Virus record (IMG/VR): IMGVR_UViG_3300032293_000206
Location: 1 to 31,947 of that record
Direction: 5' to 3' (one strand)
DNA length: 31,947 nt
DNA from: a virus
Shown here: positions 9,057 through 17,355 of the stretch, in pieces
Layout: every line of letters begins with the position of its first letter
Numbering within the stretch: the first letter of the stretch is position 1
Position numbers and translations under genes: made by a program
The notes under the pieces: generated by a model
The model's database searches: none
The model's input: the letters and a program-made list of their open reading frames with translations, nothing else
Told to the model about the DNA's origin: nothing

Positions 9057-9517
9057 CCTAAATCTTTGTTTATTTCGTTTTCAATATCGGTTACTAAATT
9101 AGCCGTATTCCTAAAAAAGGCTGGCATTAAATAAGGACGACCAATGATACGGCCTTGTCCGTTTCGGTAAAACCTCCTGGCAATGTCTCTAACTTCTTGC
9201 GTGTATTGTGGATTGCTCAAAATTTCTCTTGCACTTAATCCCGTTCCAAATTCCAACCAAGCTTCAATCTCAAATACTGGGTCTCCCGATTGAACGCCAA
9301 CTCTCCAGGCTAAACCGTTATCCTCAACAACCTTGTCAATCCTTTGCTTTATATTTAGTTGCTGGCCTTGCCAACTGCTAGGGGCGTTTCTAATTGCCTC
9401 AATCTCAATATCGGTTGCCGTTCTTGCCAAAATATCTTTTACGGCCTCTATTACAATATCCTCTTGCTTGTCTAAGTCTTTTAAAGCCGCGTCCAAGCCT
9501 TTTACCGTAACCGCCAT
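9053..9517 (-). CDS. HK97 gp10-like tail/neck protein
   Basis: 154 aa. The N-terminus (VTVKGLDAALKDLDK) followed by a long helix and a central WLEFGTG segment, then RPYLMPAFF near the C-terminus, is characteristic of the HK97 gp10/neck family. It is located between the head-closure protein and the tail-completion protein, as in HK97. Start and stop overlap its neighbours (TAATG upstream, ATGA downstream). It would act at the head-tail joint. Confidence 0.78.
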   Translation of the reverse strand: MAVTVKGLDAALKDLDKQEDIVIEAVKDILARTATDIEIEAIRNAPSSWQGQQLNIKQRIDKVVEDNGLAWRVGVQSGDPVFEIEAWLEFGTGLSAREILSNPQYTQEVRDIARRFYRNGQGRIIGRPYLMPAFFRNTANLVTDIENEINKDLG

Positions 9518-9843
9518 TACACTCCAACCATATTAATTATGTACTCTTTGTGTTGCCGTTGCTCATCCAATTGAACGCCAGTAATTTTGTAATATCTGTT
9601 ACGATAATACACCTGGTAATTTTCGCTAGGAATAAAAGAAACTCGATGTTGTATTGCAATTTGCAAAGTGTTTGGCAATACCATTTCGCCAGCCTCTAAA
9701 GCGTTTCCTCCTCTTGTTTGCGTTACAGATGCAAACGTAACTAAAGAGGTTGCTGGACTTATAATAGTTCCGCCAGCGCCGTCGGTGACTGGAGAAAAAG
9801 TTATAAATTCAACCTTTTGGTCGTATTTTCCAAAGTTTATCAT
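9517..9843 (-). CDS. Head-tail adaptor / head closure protein (SPP1 gp16-like)
   Basis: 108 aa. Begins INFGKYDQKVEFITF and contains AGGTI, TQTRGGNALEAGE, IQHRVSFIP and YYRNRYYKITGV. This is the recognisable pattern of head-closure proteins (family of SPP1 gp16 / HK97 gp7), with the RGGNALEAG and R-Y-Y-K-I-x-G segments. It is coupled to the connector gene upstream by an ATGA overlap. It would seal the DNA-filled head and dock the tail. Confidence 0.82.
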   Translation of the reverse strand: MINFGKYDQKVEFITFSPVTDGAGGTIISPATSLVTFASVTQTRGGNALEAGEMVLPNTLQIAIQHRVSFIPSENYQVYYRNRYYKITGVQLDEQRQHKEYIINMVGV

Positions 9844-10307
9844 ACGAATAAGTCCGCTCTATATTTTAACTCGGTTGAAATACTAGCCTTTTGAGCGTAT
9901 TGCTCTTGTACTGTAATTAAGTTTTGTCTAAACGCAAAATCCGTTGCAATTCTTTTAAGCATCGCCACGTGTAAATCTTGAGGCAAAGGATTGGAAGCAT
10001 TAAATCCAGCCGTATAGGTGTAATTGGCTACCTCTGTTTCGTCGGTTGTTACATCCGCCACCCAAGGGCCAATTGGGTAAATTCTTTGGCCAGTTTTATT
10101 ATTTGTTACAACGACATTTCTTTCCACATAAAGCATTCCGCTTGCCTTCTCACTTTCAATTCTAGCCGCTGGGATTAGCTCGTTAGTAATTAATGTGTCC
10201 CAATCTGAGAAATCTATTTGCATCCAGGCCTTAGCCTCTGCCAAAGTAATTGGCTCCGTTGCTACTTGGGTACTGTATCTAATGTCGAGGGGTCTTACTA
10301 CGCTCAT
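9840..10307 (-). CDS. Head-tail connector protein (gp6-like)
   Basis: 155 aa. It begins with EPITLAEAKAWMQIDFSDWD, the N-terminal signature of phage head-tail connectors (HK97 gp6 family), followed by the helix ITNELIPAARIESEKASG, and ends in a helical segment with LHVAMLKRIATDFAF. It overlaps the next gene as ATGA. It forms the ring below the portal. Confident from signature and gene order. Confidence 0.85.
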   Translation of the reverse strand: MSVVRPLDIRYSTQVATEPITLAEAKAWMQIDFSDWDTLITNELIPAARIESEKASGMLYVERNVVVTNNKTGQRIYPIGPWVADVTTDETEVANYTYTAGFNASNPLPQDLHVAMLKRIATDFAFRQNLITVQEQYAQKASISTELKYRADLFV

Positions 10308-10444
10308 TTTTTCTTATAGTCTTGTTTGTCCACTTTAATCCAAACCGCCAAGCCTTTGTCAACCAAATAGGTGTCGTAGGTCTTGCCTACGGTTAATATT
10401 TCGCCTTTCTGAAAGGGTGCCAGGTCAATTAATAATTTTATCAT
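10304..10444 (-). CDS. Small hypothetical protein upstream of connector (46 aa)
   Basis: ATG at 10444, TGA at 10304-10306 overlapping the connector ATG (ATGA). The sequence has IKLLIDLAPFQKGEIL, VGKTYDTYLVDKGLAVWIK and a basic tail DKQDYKKK. Small proteins with this shape (a beta-rich fold around a VxxxxAxxLvxxGxA motif) often precede connectors in Bacteroidota phages, but I do not assign a function. Coupling to the connector gene supports it as real. Confidence 0.65.
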   Translation of the reverse strand: MIKLLIDLAPFQKGEILTVGKTYDTYLVDKGLAVWIKVDKQDYKKK

Positions 10445-10455
10445 AAAGATAGTGT

Positions 10456-10998
10456 TTATTTCATTAAATGTTTTTTCTCATTCCATGGCTCGAAGTCAGT
10501 CCAAGGTCGATAACTATGGAAAACGTAAAGAGAGCGGATTAAACCAATCTTTAAGCCAAGCTCTTTAACTCTCATAGAAAATAATGAATCAAAAGCTAGG
10601 CTATTTTCGACAAACTTAATTTTTTTCCAGGTCTTGTATTGAAAGGCCATAAAAAACCCCGCAATGTACTCGTTAATTTCTTGCACCCCTCCCCCCCCGT
10701 ATGACATGGCGATATTGTAATGATTTCTAATGTTTAAATCGGAGCTAAAGGCTTTTCCATGCAATTGGTGCTTTGACCTTAGCCGATTGGTATAACATCC
10801 AACCAAGCCAAATTTGTCTCCATCTAAAGTTAAAGCATCGTTTATTCTTTTGCCCCAGTCAGGAGTTAGATACAAAATATCGCCGTCCTGTAAAACAATC
10901 CAATCCTCATCGTTTGCATTTATGCTGGCCAAATATTCATTGTAGGCTTTGCCAATGTCTTTCTCTAAACTAAAAGGATTTGAGTAAAATATTCTCAT
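10456..10998 (-). CDS. Glycosyltransferase-like protein (short, third of cassette)
   Basis: 180 aa with the GT-A signature WIVLQDGDILYLTPDWG (D-G-D at residues 38-40). A later loop, EYIAGFFMAF, resembles the acceptor region of family-2 glycosyltransferases. It is shorter than usual and lacks the N-terminal nucleotide-binding strand, so it is either a minimal enzyme or an accessory subunit. The coding strand has a run of eight G (complement of 10692-10699, encoding the Gly run after SY). It is translationally coupled (ATGA) to the preceding glycosyltransferase gene. Confidence 0.68.
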   Translation of the reverse strand: MRIFYSNPFSLEKDIGKAYNEYLASINANDEDWIVLQDGDILYLTPDWGKRINDALTLDGDKFGLVGCYTNRLRSKHQLHGKAFSSDLNIRNHYNIAMSYGGGGVQEINEYIAGFFMAFQYKTWKKIKFVENSLAFDSLFSMRVKELGLKIGLIRSLYVFHSYRPWTDFEPWNEKKHLMK

Positions 10999-11687
10999 TT
11001 GTAGTTTACAAATTCAGGATGTTTTGAGAACTCTTCGTAAAGCTTTAAATTTATTTTACCGCTTTGTCTTCTTTCATTAATTGATAAAGACGAATCGACG
11101 GCAAAACGCCAATCTAAAACATCAAATAAATCAAGACTATTTTTTACATCCATAAATGGTTTAGGAGTTAATCCTAAGTCATGTATTCTTTGGCTGTATT
11201 CGACGTGTTCAAATCCCCACAAGCCAAATTGAGGTCTCATTCCGCCAGCTACCTGAAGACATATATTTTTTAAATAAAGCATACATCCATTAGGAGCGGT
11301 ATATGTCATAAATCCTTCATGTTCACCGTTAAATCTTATTGAAGGACTATAAATGATGTTATTGCTTTTTTTATCAAAGGTCAAGCACAAATGATTGACT
11401 TGAGAATTGATATAAGGCTTAAACCAATCATGTGTTTTAGGTCTTACATCGTCGTCACAAAGGAAAATGTGGTCATATTTTTCCGCTAATTCTAAACACT
11501 TGTTTTTAGCATTAGCTATTCCAACATTTTCCTCAAACCGATAATTAGATTTTACAGGCGTTTTGGATGCATCATCAACTACATAAATAGTAGCATTGCT
11601 TGGTAAATATTTTCCCCATTCAATTAATGTTTCTTCAAATACTTCTTTCCTGTTATGCGTTGTTAAACAGACTGCAATTTTTTCCAT
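10995..11687 (-). CDS. Family 2 glycosyltransferase
   Basis: 230 aa, a complete small GT-A domain. It has the N-terminal strand IAVCLTTHNRKEVFEETL, IYVVDDAS, the motif ENVGIANAKN and the metal-binding FLCDDDVRP (D78-D80). PNGCMLYLKN, GGMRPQFGLWGFEHVEYSQR in the acceptor half and LGL follow. It would transfer a sugar from a nucleotide-activated donor. It overlaps the preceding glycosyltransferase gene by 25 nt and the next one as ATGA. Its place between capsid and connector genes suggests modification of virion proteins or the host surface; substrate unknown. Confidence 0.85.
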   Translation of the reverse strand: MEKIAVCLTTHNRKEVFEETLIEWGKYLPSNATIYVVDDASKTPVKSNYRFEENVGIANAKNKCLELAEKYDHIFLCDDDVRPKTHDWFKPYINSQVNHLCLTFDKKSNNIIYSPSIRFNGEHEGFMTYTAPNGCMLYLKNICLQVAGGMRPQFGLWGFEHVEYSQRIHDLGLTPKPFMDVKNSLDLFDVLDWRFAVDSSLSINERRQSGKINLKLYEEFSKHPEFVNYK

Positions 11688-12982
11688 TCTAAGAATTTTG
11701 GATGCTCTGAAAATAAAGTTTGATTATATTTTTGATTGAATAATTCTAGCTTAGACCACATTAAATCATTTCTATCACTTATGTTTCTTTCTTTTAATGT
11801 TTGGCTACCTAAATGATTTACTTTAGCTGAAACAACCAACATTGGAGGGACATCAATTTTCTTTAATTGCTCAACTAATGAATTGTCAGCAAACCAAAAA
11901 TCAAAATCCTCATCTAATCCGCCAATCTCTTCATATAATGACCTTTTCATCATAAACGCCCAACCTGATAAATTTCTACCACATTGCCAGCCTATTTCAT
12001 TTTCTGTAACATCCTTTTGTCTAAAGTCAGACATTGAAATAGGACTAACAATTGGATAGTCGGCGGCTAATAAACCATGTAGCCAACCATTTTTAAAAAT
12101 CAAATCATTATTACAAAACATTACCCAGGGAGCATTACCACGAACTGCTCCAAAATTTAAAAATTTGTTATAATTGAATTGGGAATGAGGATTGTATGTG
12201 GCTGCATTTTTATAGAATAAATTAGTCTTTTCTTCTATTACAATACAATTGACTTCCAAACCATTTGCCGACTGAATACAACTATCAATTGCATTTTGAG
12301 TCATTTTTGACCCTAGTTTTGAAGCGTTAGAAATAAAAATTACATCTACAATTGGATTCATACTGCTTTTGCGTTTGTTTCTAATGTTGGGGATATATTC
12401 TTGAGCAACGGTTGTTAAATCGCTAAAATCGTAATGATAAAGGACTTTATTTATTTTAAACTCAGACTGTAAATGTGGTTTTAAAATCTTTGCGTAACCA
12501 GCGTCCTCCGCTCTTGGTAAACTTGGAAAAGAAACCTTTGTTGAAACTTCTTTTTTTATTACTGGTATGTGATTTGGCAATCTATAATAAGCCTCCTCAG
12601 TATTGTAGTCGTTAGGAAAATCTTTAGAATAGTAACAAATTTTAGGATTGTTGCCATTTAGTGAAACAGAGACCTCAAAGGTTATACAATCTGCATTTGA
12701 ACTAATTGCCTCTAAAATACTTAAAATGTAATCTGACTCAATACGGTCGTCACAATCAACAAAGGAAATGTATTTGCCACTTGCTAAGCTTACCATAAGA
12801 TTTCTCTTATCTCCTAGCATAATGGTTTTGTTGTCAATTAAATAAATAATCTCAACCTCTTTTTGTTTATCCGCCTCTAAACTTTCTAACTGACCATAAA
12901 GCATTTCTAAAGATTTAGGTAAAAAAGTATTTCTCCTTTCAGATACTGAAGGAACTAGAATTGATAATTTAATATCGCTCAT
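11663..12982 (-). CDS. Two-domain family 2 glycosyltransferase
   Basis: 439 aa with two GT-A-like halves. Residues 1-190 contain SILVPSVSERR, GDKRNLMVSLASGKYISFVDCDDR (D76-x-D-D79 metal site; here given only as key residues) and AEDAGYAKIL. Residues about 211-439 contain VIFISNAS, FLNFGAVRGNAPWVMFCNND (N-N-D at 291-293), SGWAFMMKRSLYEEIGG and FWFADN, the second GT-like domain. It is the first of three adjacent glycosyltransferases. Low GC and location inside the head module suggest an acquired cassette. Confidence 0.82.
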   Translation of the reverse strand: MSDIKLSILVPSVSERRNTFLPKSLEMLYGQLESLEADKQKEVEIIYLIDNKTIMLGDKRNLMVSLASGKYISFVDCDDRIESDYILSILEAISSNADCITFEVSVSLNGNNPKICYYSKDFPNDYNTEEAYYRLPNHIPVIKKEVSTKVSFPSLPRAEDAGYAKILKPHLQSEFKINKVLYHYDFSDLTTVAQEYIPNIRNKRKSSMNPIVDVIFISNASKLGSKMTQNAIDSCIQSANGLEVNCIVIEEKTNLFYKNAATYNPHSQFNYNKFLNFGAVRGNAPWVMFCNNDLIFKNGWLHGLLAADYPIVSPISMSDFRQKDVTENEIGWQCGRNLSGWAFMMKRSLYEEIGGLDEDFDFWFADNSLVEQLKKIDVPPMLVVSAKVNHLGSQTLKERNISDRNDLMWSKLELFNQKYNQTLFSEHPKFLEWKKLQSV

Positions 12983-12994
12983 AAGTTTGCCTAA

Positions 12995-13171
12995 TTAGAT
13001 TTCGCCGCAAGGCCTACAATTTTTCTTAAAGTACATTTCGCAAGCCGTTCCGTCGGGATTGCTTGGCTCCTCATTAAAGTAGATTTGAGCCTCGCTAGGC
13101 TTTGCAGTAAAGCGCTGGCAAGTGTTTTTAAGCTTGCATCTTTGAGGCTTACACATCGTAAATGTTGCCAT
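12995..13171 (-). CDS. Small Cys-rich protein with RFTAKPS motif (58 aa)
   Basis: ATG at 13171, TAA at 12995-12997. It has Cys at 7, 12, 18, 44, 52 and 55 and the core TCQRFTAKPSEAQIYF, then CEMYF. The same core pattern (C-x4-C-x5-C, RFTAKPS, YF, C-x-MY) occurs in the plus-strand gene at 27364-27561, so the two are paralogues. The Cys spacing suggests metal binding. It lies between the capsid terminator and the glycosyltransferases. A longer overlapping frame (12991-13218) has no such features and is rejected. Function unknown. Confidence 0.82.
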   Translation of the reverse strand: MATFTMCKPQRCKLKNTCQRFTAKPSEAQIYFNEEPSNPDGTACEMYFKKNCRPCGEI

Positions 13172-13215
13172 ATCCTATAATTTATTTTAAAGTAAATGAT
13201 TTTGAACGGGTTAAA

Positions 13216-13246
13216 CAAAAAAAGGCTGGAAAAATTCCAGCCTTTT
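13216..13246 (-). terminator. Rho-independent terminator after major capsid gene
   Basis: A 12-bp perfect inverted repeat (13220-13231 and 13235-13246, core GGCTGGAA/TTCCAGCC) with a 3-nt loop. The minus-strand RNA ends in a run of U (complement of the A-run 13217-13223). It is placed 29 nt after the capsid stop codon. It would partly insulate capsid mRNA from the glycosyltransferase/connector genes. Confidence 0.88.
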
Positions 13247-13274
13247 AACCACTAAACTAAACACACACTAAATA

Positions 13275-14546
13275 TTAGGTAGTCTCAAGGATAGCCTTTG
13301 CAGCTGCAAAAGTTCCTTTAACCAATACTGGAGTATCGTTAGCAGAGATAAACTGCACTAAACGCTGCTCAATTCTTACAGTCTTCAAGTTATCGATAAA
13401 GTCATCGCCTGACTCTCCAATAGCTACTTGCAAACCGCTTCTCAAACGTACGTTGATTGTAGAAAGGTCTCCACCTACGAAGTTAGCAGCAGTTCCAGTC
13501 AAAGCGTTTGTTGGGATAATGTTTACACCCCAAGCAGAAATTCCACCTTGTGCGTTAAAAGTAACGCCAGCTGGTAGGATATAATTCTTGTCTGCATCCT
13601 TCTCAGAAAGCATTAGGTGATACTGTCCAGTCTCAACAAATACGCCTGTAGCAGTTCCGTTTGCAGCTCTTACTTGAGCGATGATTCCGTGGATAACATC
13701 CCAGTTAGTAGCAGCCTCAACACCGCCAGCCATTGAACCGCCAGTAAATGTGGTAGATTTAGAAAGCAAACCAGCAAGTTGTGGAGATGTACCGTTACCA
13801 GTAAACAATTGGTTTTCGATTACAGTCTCAACACGCTTAACTCCATTGGATTGGATGTAAGAAGCCAAGTAAGCAGCATCTTCCAACATTTCCATAGAAA
13901 CCTTCATGTGTACACCAATTTTCTCAACCTTAGCTCTCTGCTCTTTGTATTGAACATCAAGTTGAGTTTTCTCAACACCTTCACCAATCATTACTGGAGT
14001 TCCCTCCTGGTCGTACTCTTCAACCCAAACGGCATACTGAGTTCCGATTGCTCCTACGCTTGCGTTAGCAAGGTAAACCAACAAACGCTGACGGATAGGA
14101 GAAACAACACCTGTAAACTCAGAGATTGTTACTTGTCCTGAAGACGCTTCGTTAGCGATTGTAGAAGCTAGAGTAATTGTTCCAACTGCTTTCTCGTTAA
14201 TTTCGAATACCAAAGGAGCCTTTAGACGAGCGTTAGGCTCAGACTTTAGACGCTCGATTTCAGCTTGCACAGGAGCGTAAGCTTTCATGAAAGCGGTTTT
14301 GAAATCTTCGCCGCTTACTTCTTTGTCAACTGCATTTTTCTGCATTGCAATGTCCAACTTATCAAGTTGCTTTTGCATTTCTGCTGCCTCTTCTTTGGTT
14401 ACTACACCAGCAAAAGACTTCAATAGGTTTTCAGCCTTTTCGAAAGCTTCGTTTGCTTTCACCTCTGCATTGCTTGCTTTAGCCTTTAGAGCCTCGCCAG
14501 CTTCTGCGATTACCGCTTTAACGGCATCGATTGTTAAATTTTCCAT
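13275..14546 (-). CDS. Major capsid protein, HK97 fold
   Basis: 423 aa. Residues 1-75 are a charged helical region (AKASNAEVKANEAFEKAENL, KEEAAEMQKQLDKLD) that acts as the delta/scaffold domain and is normally cut off by the prohead protease. The rest follows the HK97 capsid pattern (SPIRQRLLVY, GVHMKVSMEMLEDAAYLASY, NQLFTGNG, ending with VRIEQRLVQFISANDTPVLV and KGTFAAA). The gene overlaps the protease gene by 13 nt and is followed by a strong terminator. It forms the icosahedral shell. Confidence 0.92.
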   Translation of the reverse strand: MENLTIDAVKAVIAEAGEALKAKASNAEVKANEAFEKAENLLKSFAGVVTKEEAAEMQKQLDKLDIAMQKNAVDKEVSGEDFKTAFMKAYAPVQAEIERLKSEPNARLKAPLVFEINEKAVGTITLASTIANEASSGQVTISEFTGVVSPIRQRLLVYLANASVGAIGTQYAVWVEEYDQEGTPVMIGEGVEKTQLDVQYKEQRAKVEKIGVHMKVSMEMLEDAAYLASYIQSNGVKRVETVIENQLFTGNGTSPQLAGLLSKSTTFTGGSMAGGVEAATNWDVIHGIIAQVRAANGTATGVFVETGQYHLMLSEKDADKNYILPAGVTFNAQGGISAWGVNIIPTNALTGTAANFVGGDLSTINVRLRSGLQVAIGESGDDFIDNLKTVRIEQRLVQFISANDTPVLVKGTFAAAKAILETT

Positions 14547-15556
14547 GATTCAAATTGTTTTTTAAGTTCGTTAATTGTTATTATTTCGACTGCTTCGGCT
14601 TCTTTAATTTCCAAAGTAGGCGAGGCTGGCTTTAGAAACTCCAAAAGTGATTTGAGTTGATTTTCTAGTTTTTCAATTGTTTCGTCGGTTGCATCCGATG
14701 TTTTTACAAACTTCTCAAGTCTGCTAAGGTACTCGAATGCATCCTCCTCACTTTTAAGGTCGATAAACGTGGTCTCAGGATTAGCACCCAAGAATTGGAC
14801 TGCGCTACCTTCGTACATCATTACTTCCTTAATTAGGTTCGCTTTGGCCTCCTGGTCAAACTGCTCTTTAATAGTTCTAAAGCCAAAAGAATGCTGGTTA
14901 ATTAGCTCGCTCTCAATCATCTTTTGAAAGTCTTGCCCAGCGGAATGACTACCAATTTTAGCCTCGTAACGCAAGCCTTTATTGTCTTCGTAAAGATTGG
15001 TGATTTTTGCGACAACCTTGTTTTTATCGTGGTCTAGTAAATACTTGATTAACTGCTTCCCTTGTGGGCCACGCTCCATTACAGTCTTGGTAAACGCTCC
15101 TGGCTCGATTACATCGCCGTCTAGGTCTTTGTTACCAAAAACTGCAAAGTAACCCGAAACAATCCCTTGTTTCATGTCACTATCTGTGAAGCCTTGGTTT
15201 AATCCTTTTTTTACAAACCACATATCGTTAGTCTTTTCTAATTCCTTTAATTTATTTCTACTCCAAACTAATGCCTCTTTGCCTCCCCAAGCGTCGTACA
15301 TCAAACGACCGCAACCATCCTCATAAGAGCTAGAGGTTTGTAAATCAACCTCGTGACGGCTTAAATACGAGAACATCCGTTTAATCGTATCTACTGAAAT
15401 AGGCTCGCCGTTTGCAAGCTGGTTGGCTCTTTGCTTACCTACTGGAGTTCCGCAAGGCCCCCAGCCGAACTCATCAACATATTTTAAAACCCTTCTAGCG
15501 TTGTTTTTGACCGCCTCGGGGTAATCGGAATACGTTTGCTCGGCTTTCTCTAGCAT
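14534..15556 (-). CDS. HK97-family prohead protease with N-terminal extra domain
   Basis: 340 aa. Residues about 125-260 carry the protease: GYFAVFGNKDLDGDVIEPGAF, LLDHDKNKVVAKI (H176) and NQHSFGFR (S223), the usual His and Ser of the S78 prohead protease. Residues 1-110 form an additional domain (SDYPEAVKNNARRVLKYVDE, GKQRANQLANGE, YEDGCGRLMYDAWGG) often found fused to it in Bacteroidota phages. The C-terminus is helical and acidic. It would mature the capsid. It starts 16 nt after a TATATTTG box shared with portal and major tail protein. Confidence 0.88.
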   Translation of the reverse strand: MLEKAEQTYSDYPEAVKNNARRVLKYVDEFGWGPCGTPVGKQRANQLANGEPISVDTIKRMFSYLSRHEVDLQTSSSYEDGCGRLMYDAWGGKEALVWSRNKLKELEKTNDMWFVKKGLNQGFTDSDMKQGIVSGYFAVFGNKDLDGDVIEPGAFTKTVMERGPQGKQLIKYLLDHDKNKVVAKITNLYEDNKGLRYEAKIGSHSAGQDFQKMIESELINQHSFGFRTIKEQFDQEAKANLIKEVMMYEGSAVQFLGANPETTFIDLKSEEDAFEYLSRLEKFVKTSDATDETIEKLENQLKSLLEFLKPASPTLEIKEAEAVEIITINELKKQFESWKI

Positions 15557-15580
15557 TGCTTATTCGTTTAGACAAATATA
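15557..15580 (-). promoter_or_regulatory. Late promoter/leader element, copy 2 (before prohead protease)
   Basis: TATATTTG (15573-15580) is followed by TCTAAACGAATAAGCA and the ATG at 15556. A TTTG lies 21 nt upstream of the box on the minus strand. This is the same element as before the portal and major tail genes, with one or two base changes and identical 16-nt spacing. Confidence 0.7.
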
Positions 15581-15617
15581 CAAATAAAAAAAATTAGGAA
15601 ACAAAAGGGGAAAATTC

Positions 15618-15815
15618 CTAACTATCTATCAATTCCAAATCCCCTTCTCTAATTGGCTGAAATACAATTGTATTTGTTTGACCTTTTAAAGGTTGAGAAT
15701 GCTGATTTTGTCCGCTTGTTATTTCATCTGGTATTCCATTAGGAAACGCTAAGCAACCGCCTTGAAACCTACGAAAGTTTCTGCATTTAAAACAAACCAA
15801 ACTAAATGCTTTCAT
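15618..15815 (-). CDS. Small Cys-containing phage protein after MuF (65 aa)
   Basis: Start chosen at the ATG at 15815, five bases after the MuF stop; an upstream in-frame ATG at 15842 would overlap MuF. The sequence is FSLVCFKCRNF, then GGCLAFPNGIPDEITSGQNQH and GQTNTIVFQPI. The C-x2-C...C-x-AFP-x-GIP...H pattern is a recurrent small protein next to MuF or portal genes in many phages. Four potential metal ligands (three Cys, one His). Function unknown, possibly a virion or assembly factor. Confidence 0.72.
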   Translation of the reverse strand: MKAFSLVCFKCRNFRRFQGGCLAFPNGIPDEITSGQNQHSQPLKGQTNTIVFQPIREGDLELIDS

Positions 15816-15819
15816 TTTG

Positions 15820-17352
15820 CTATTTCTTAAAATATTTATCAATCAATTTTCCAACCTCAATTGCATATTTGCTTGGGTTTGAGTTTAATTTATATTCAGT
15901 AAAAGCTTCTGCCATAAATTCGCTTGAATTAGTAGCCGCATAACTACCTAAATAAATATCGTTTAAAGTCGCATAATCTCCATTTATTCCAAGAGACTTT
16001 GTTTCATTTAAATATTTAGACTTAATATTAGCCATTTCGTCCCAAAACAAATTTATTTCTGGGTATTTGTTTGAATGTTTTCGATAATTTTCCATTGAAA
16101 TAACGTGAGCAAACTCGTGAGTTAATCCGTATAAATCATTTTTATCTAAATCAATTTTAGCGTCGCTAGAATATTTTTTTACTCCATTTATAATTTCAAA
16201 CCTATTTATTACTGGTTTAAGCTCAGAACTGCCAAAATTTACCTCAATAATTTGCTCGTTGTTGTGCCTTACAAATCCTAGTTTCTTTGTGGTAGATTTG
16301 TAAGACAGTTTAATTCCTCTTTTATCATTTAATTGAGGTGATAAATTGTATTCTAGCGTTAATTTATTTAAATGCTCATTGTACCTATTTAATTTATCTA
16401 AAGATACTTGCCCGCTAAAAATTGTACTGTCTACCTTTAAAACGGTGTTTTGATTAATTAGGTTTCTAGCTATTAGTTTGGCCTCCTTTAGTGTAGTTGC
16501 ATATTTAAACGTAGATAATTGCTGAGGCAATGCTGGAGTTATAATTGGAGCCGTAAACGGAGCCGCTGGCCTAATTAAAGGCGGTAAACCCACAAATGTA
16601 TTAGGAAAGTTTCGACGCGCGTAAGCCTCGGAAATATAAACCACAACGCAACTGCAATTAATTGTTTGAGCCGCCCCCCCCTTTTGGTCGCCAGGCTTGT
16701 CCATAAATACCTCCACGCCTTTAGTCGTAAAAACAAAAGGTTGGTCTGCTCTTATTGGCTTGTCTTGTGCCTGGATATGCTGAAACCTTGGCTCTCTTGA
16801 GCCTCCATGTATCCACAATTTCCAAAGGGTTGTCCCTGTTTGACTTGCCCAATCCTCGGCGGAACGTTTCTTTCCTTCGTTGTAAGCTCGTGTCGATTCA
16901 GTCCTAGCAATTGCCCTGGCTCTTGCAATGTTTGGTATTTGCTCAAGTAAAAGTTTCTCCAGCTGGAACGGGTTTAAACCTTGCTCAATTCCTTCGCCAA
17001 GTATCTTTTGGATTTGCTCTAACGTATTATCATTTACGCCAGTAATTAGATTTCCAAGGTTTTGCAAAACCCAATCCTTAATCCATTCTCTCCAGGTATT
17101 TAAAAAGAAATCGTCAGGAACGTAAGCCTTTTCGCGGTTGTCTTGTCTTATTCGGTTAAACTCTTGCTTGGCCGACTCAACAAAGACCGTTTGATAAAAC
17201 TTAATGTAAGCCTCTTGCATTGGCAAAGGCGACGGATTTGGCTTGGCTTGTAGCTTTAAAGCCGCGGTAAATAGCTTAATCCCAAGGCGCTCGTATTTCT
17301 TTAGGTCAGATTGTGCCGACCTTCTAACCTTGGAATAATTTATAAGCTTCAT
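15820..17352 (-). CDS. MuF-type minor head protein fused to a zincin-like metallopeptidase domain
   Basis: 510 aa. Residues 1-240 form the MuF head-morphogenesis domain: ARAIARTESTRAYNEGKKRS (147-166), W..WIHGGSREPRFQHIQAQD, PGD (220-222) and the terminal INCSC (231-235). Residues 240-285 are a Pro-rich linker. The C-terminal part (about 300-510) contains LTHEFAHVISM (HExxH, H412-E413-H416) and SSEFMAEAFTEY (E478, E482) as possible third zinc ligand, i.e. a zincin-like domain. MuF proteins enter the host with the DNA, so this may be an injected effector (inference). The coding strand has a G8 run (complement of 16674-16681). Confidence 0.82.
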   Translation of the reverse strand: MKLINYSKVRRSAQSDLKKYERLGIKLFTAALKLQAKPNPSPLPMQEAYIKFYQTVFVESAKQEFNRIRQDNREKAYVPDDFFLNTWREWIKDWVLQNLGNLITGVNDNTLEQIQKILGEGIEQGLNPFQLEKLLLEQIPNIARARAIARTESTRAYNEGKKRSAEDWASQTGTTLWKLWIHGGSREPRFQHIQAQDKPIRADQPFVFTTKGVEVFMDKPGDQKGGAAQTINCSCVVVYISEAYARRNFPNTFVGLPPLIRPAAPFTAPIITPALPQQLSTFKYATTLKEAKLIARNLINQNTVLKVDSTIFSGQVSLDKLNRYNEHLNKLTLEYNLSPQLNDKRGIKLSYKSTTKKLGFVRHNNEQIIEVNFGSSELKPVINRFEIINGVKKYSSDAKIDLDKNDLYGLTHEFAHVISMENYRKHSNKYPEINLFWDEMANIKSKYLNETKSLGINGDYATLNDIYLGSYAATNSSEFMAEAFTEYKLNSNPSKYAIEVGKLIDKYFKK

Positions 17353-17355
17353 TTT

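Noticed and set aside
10681-10700. Frameshift error in the glycosyltransferase at the C8 run
   Set aside because: The frame is continuous through the run and the flanking sequence reads as one protein; kept as a possible variable tract instead.
12991-13218. 75-aa minus-strand frame after the capsid terminator
   Set aside because: It overlaps the terminator and has no family pattern, whereas another frame (12995-13171) encodes a clear Cys-rich protein with the RFTAKPS block.
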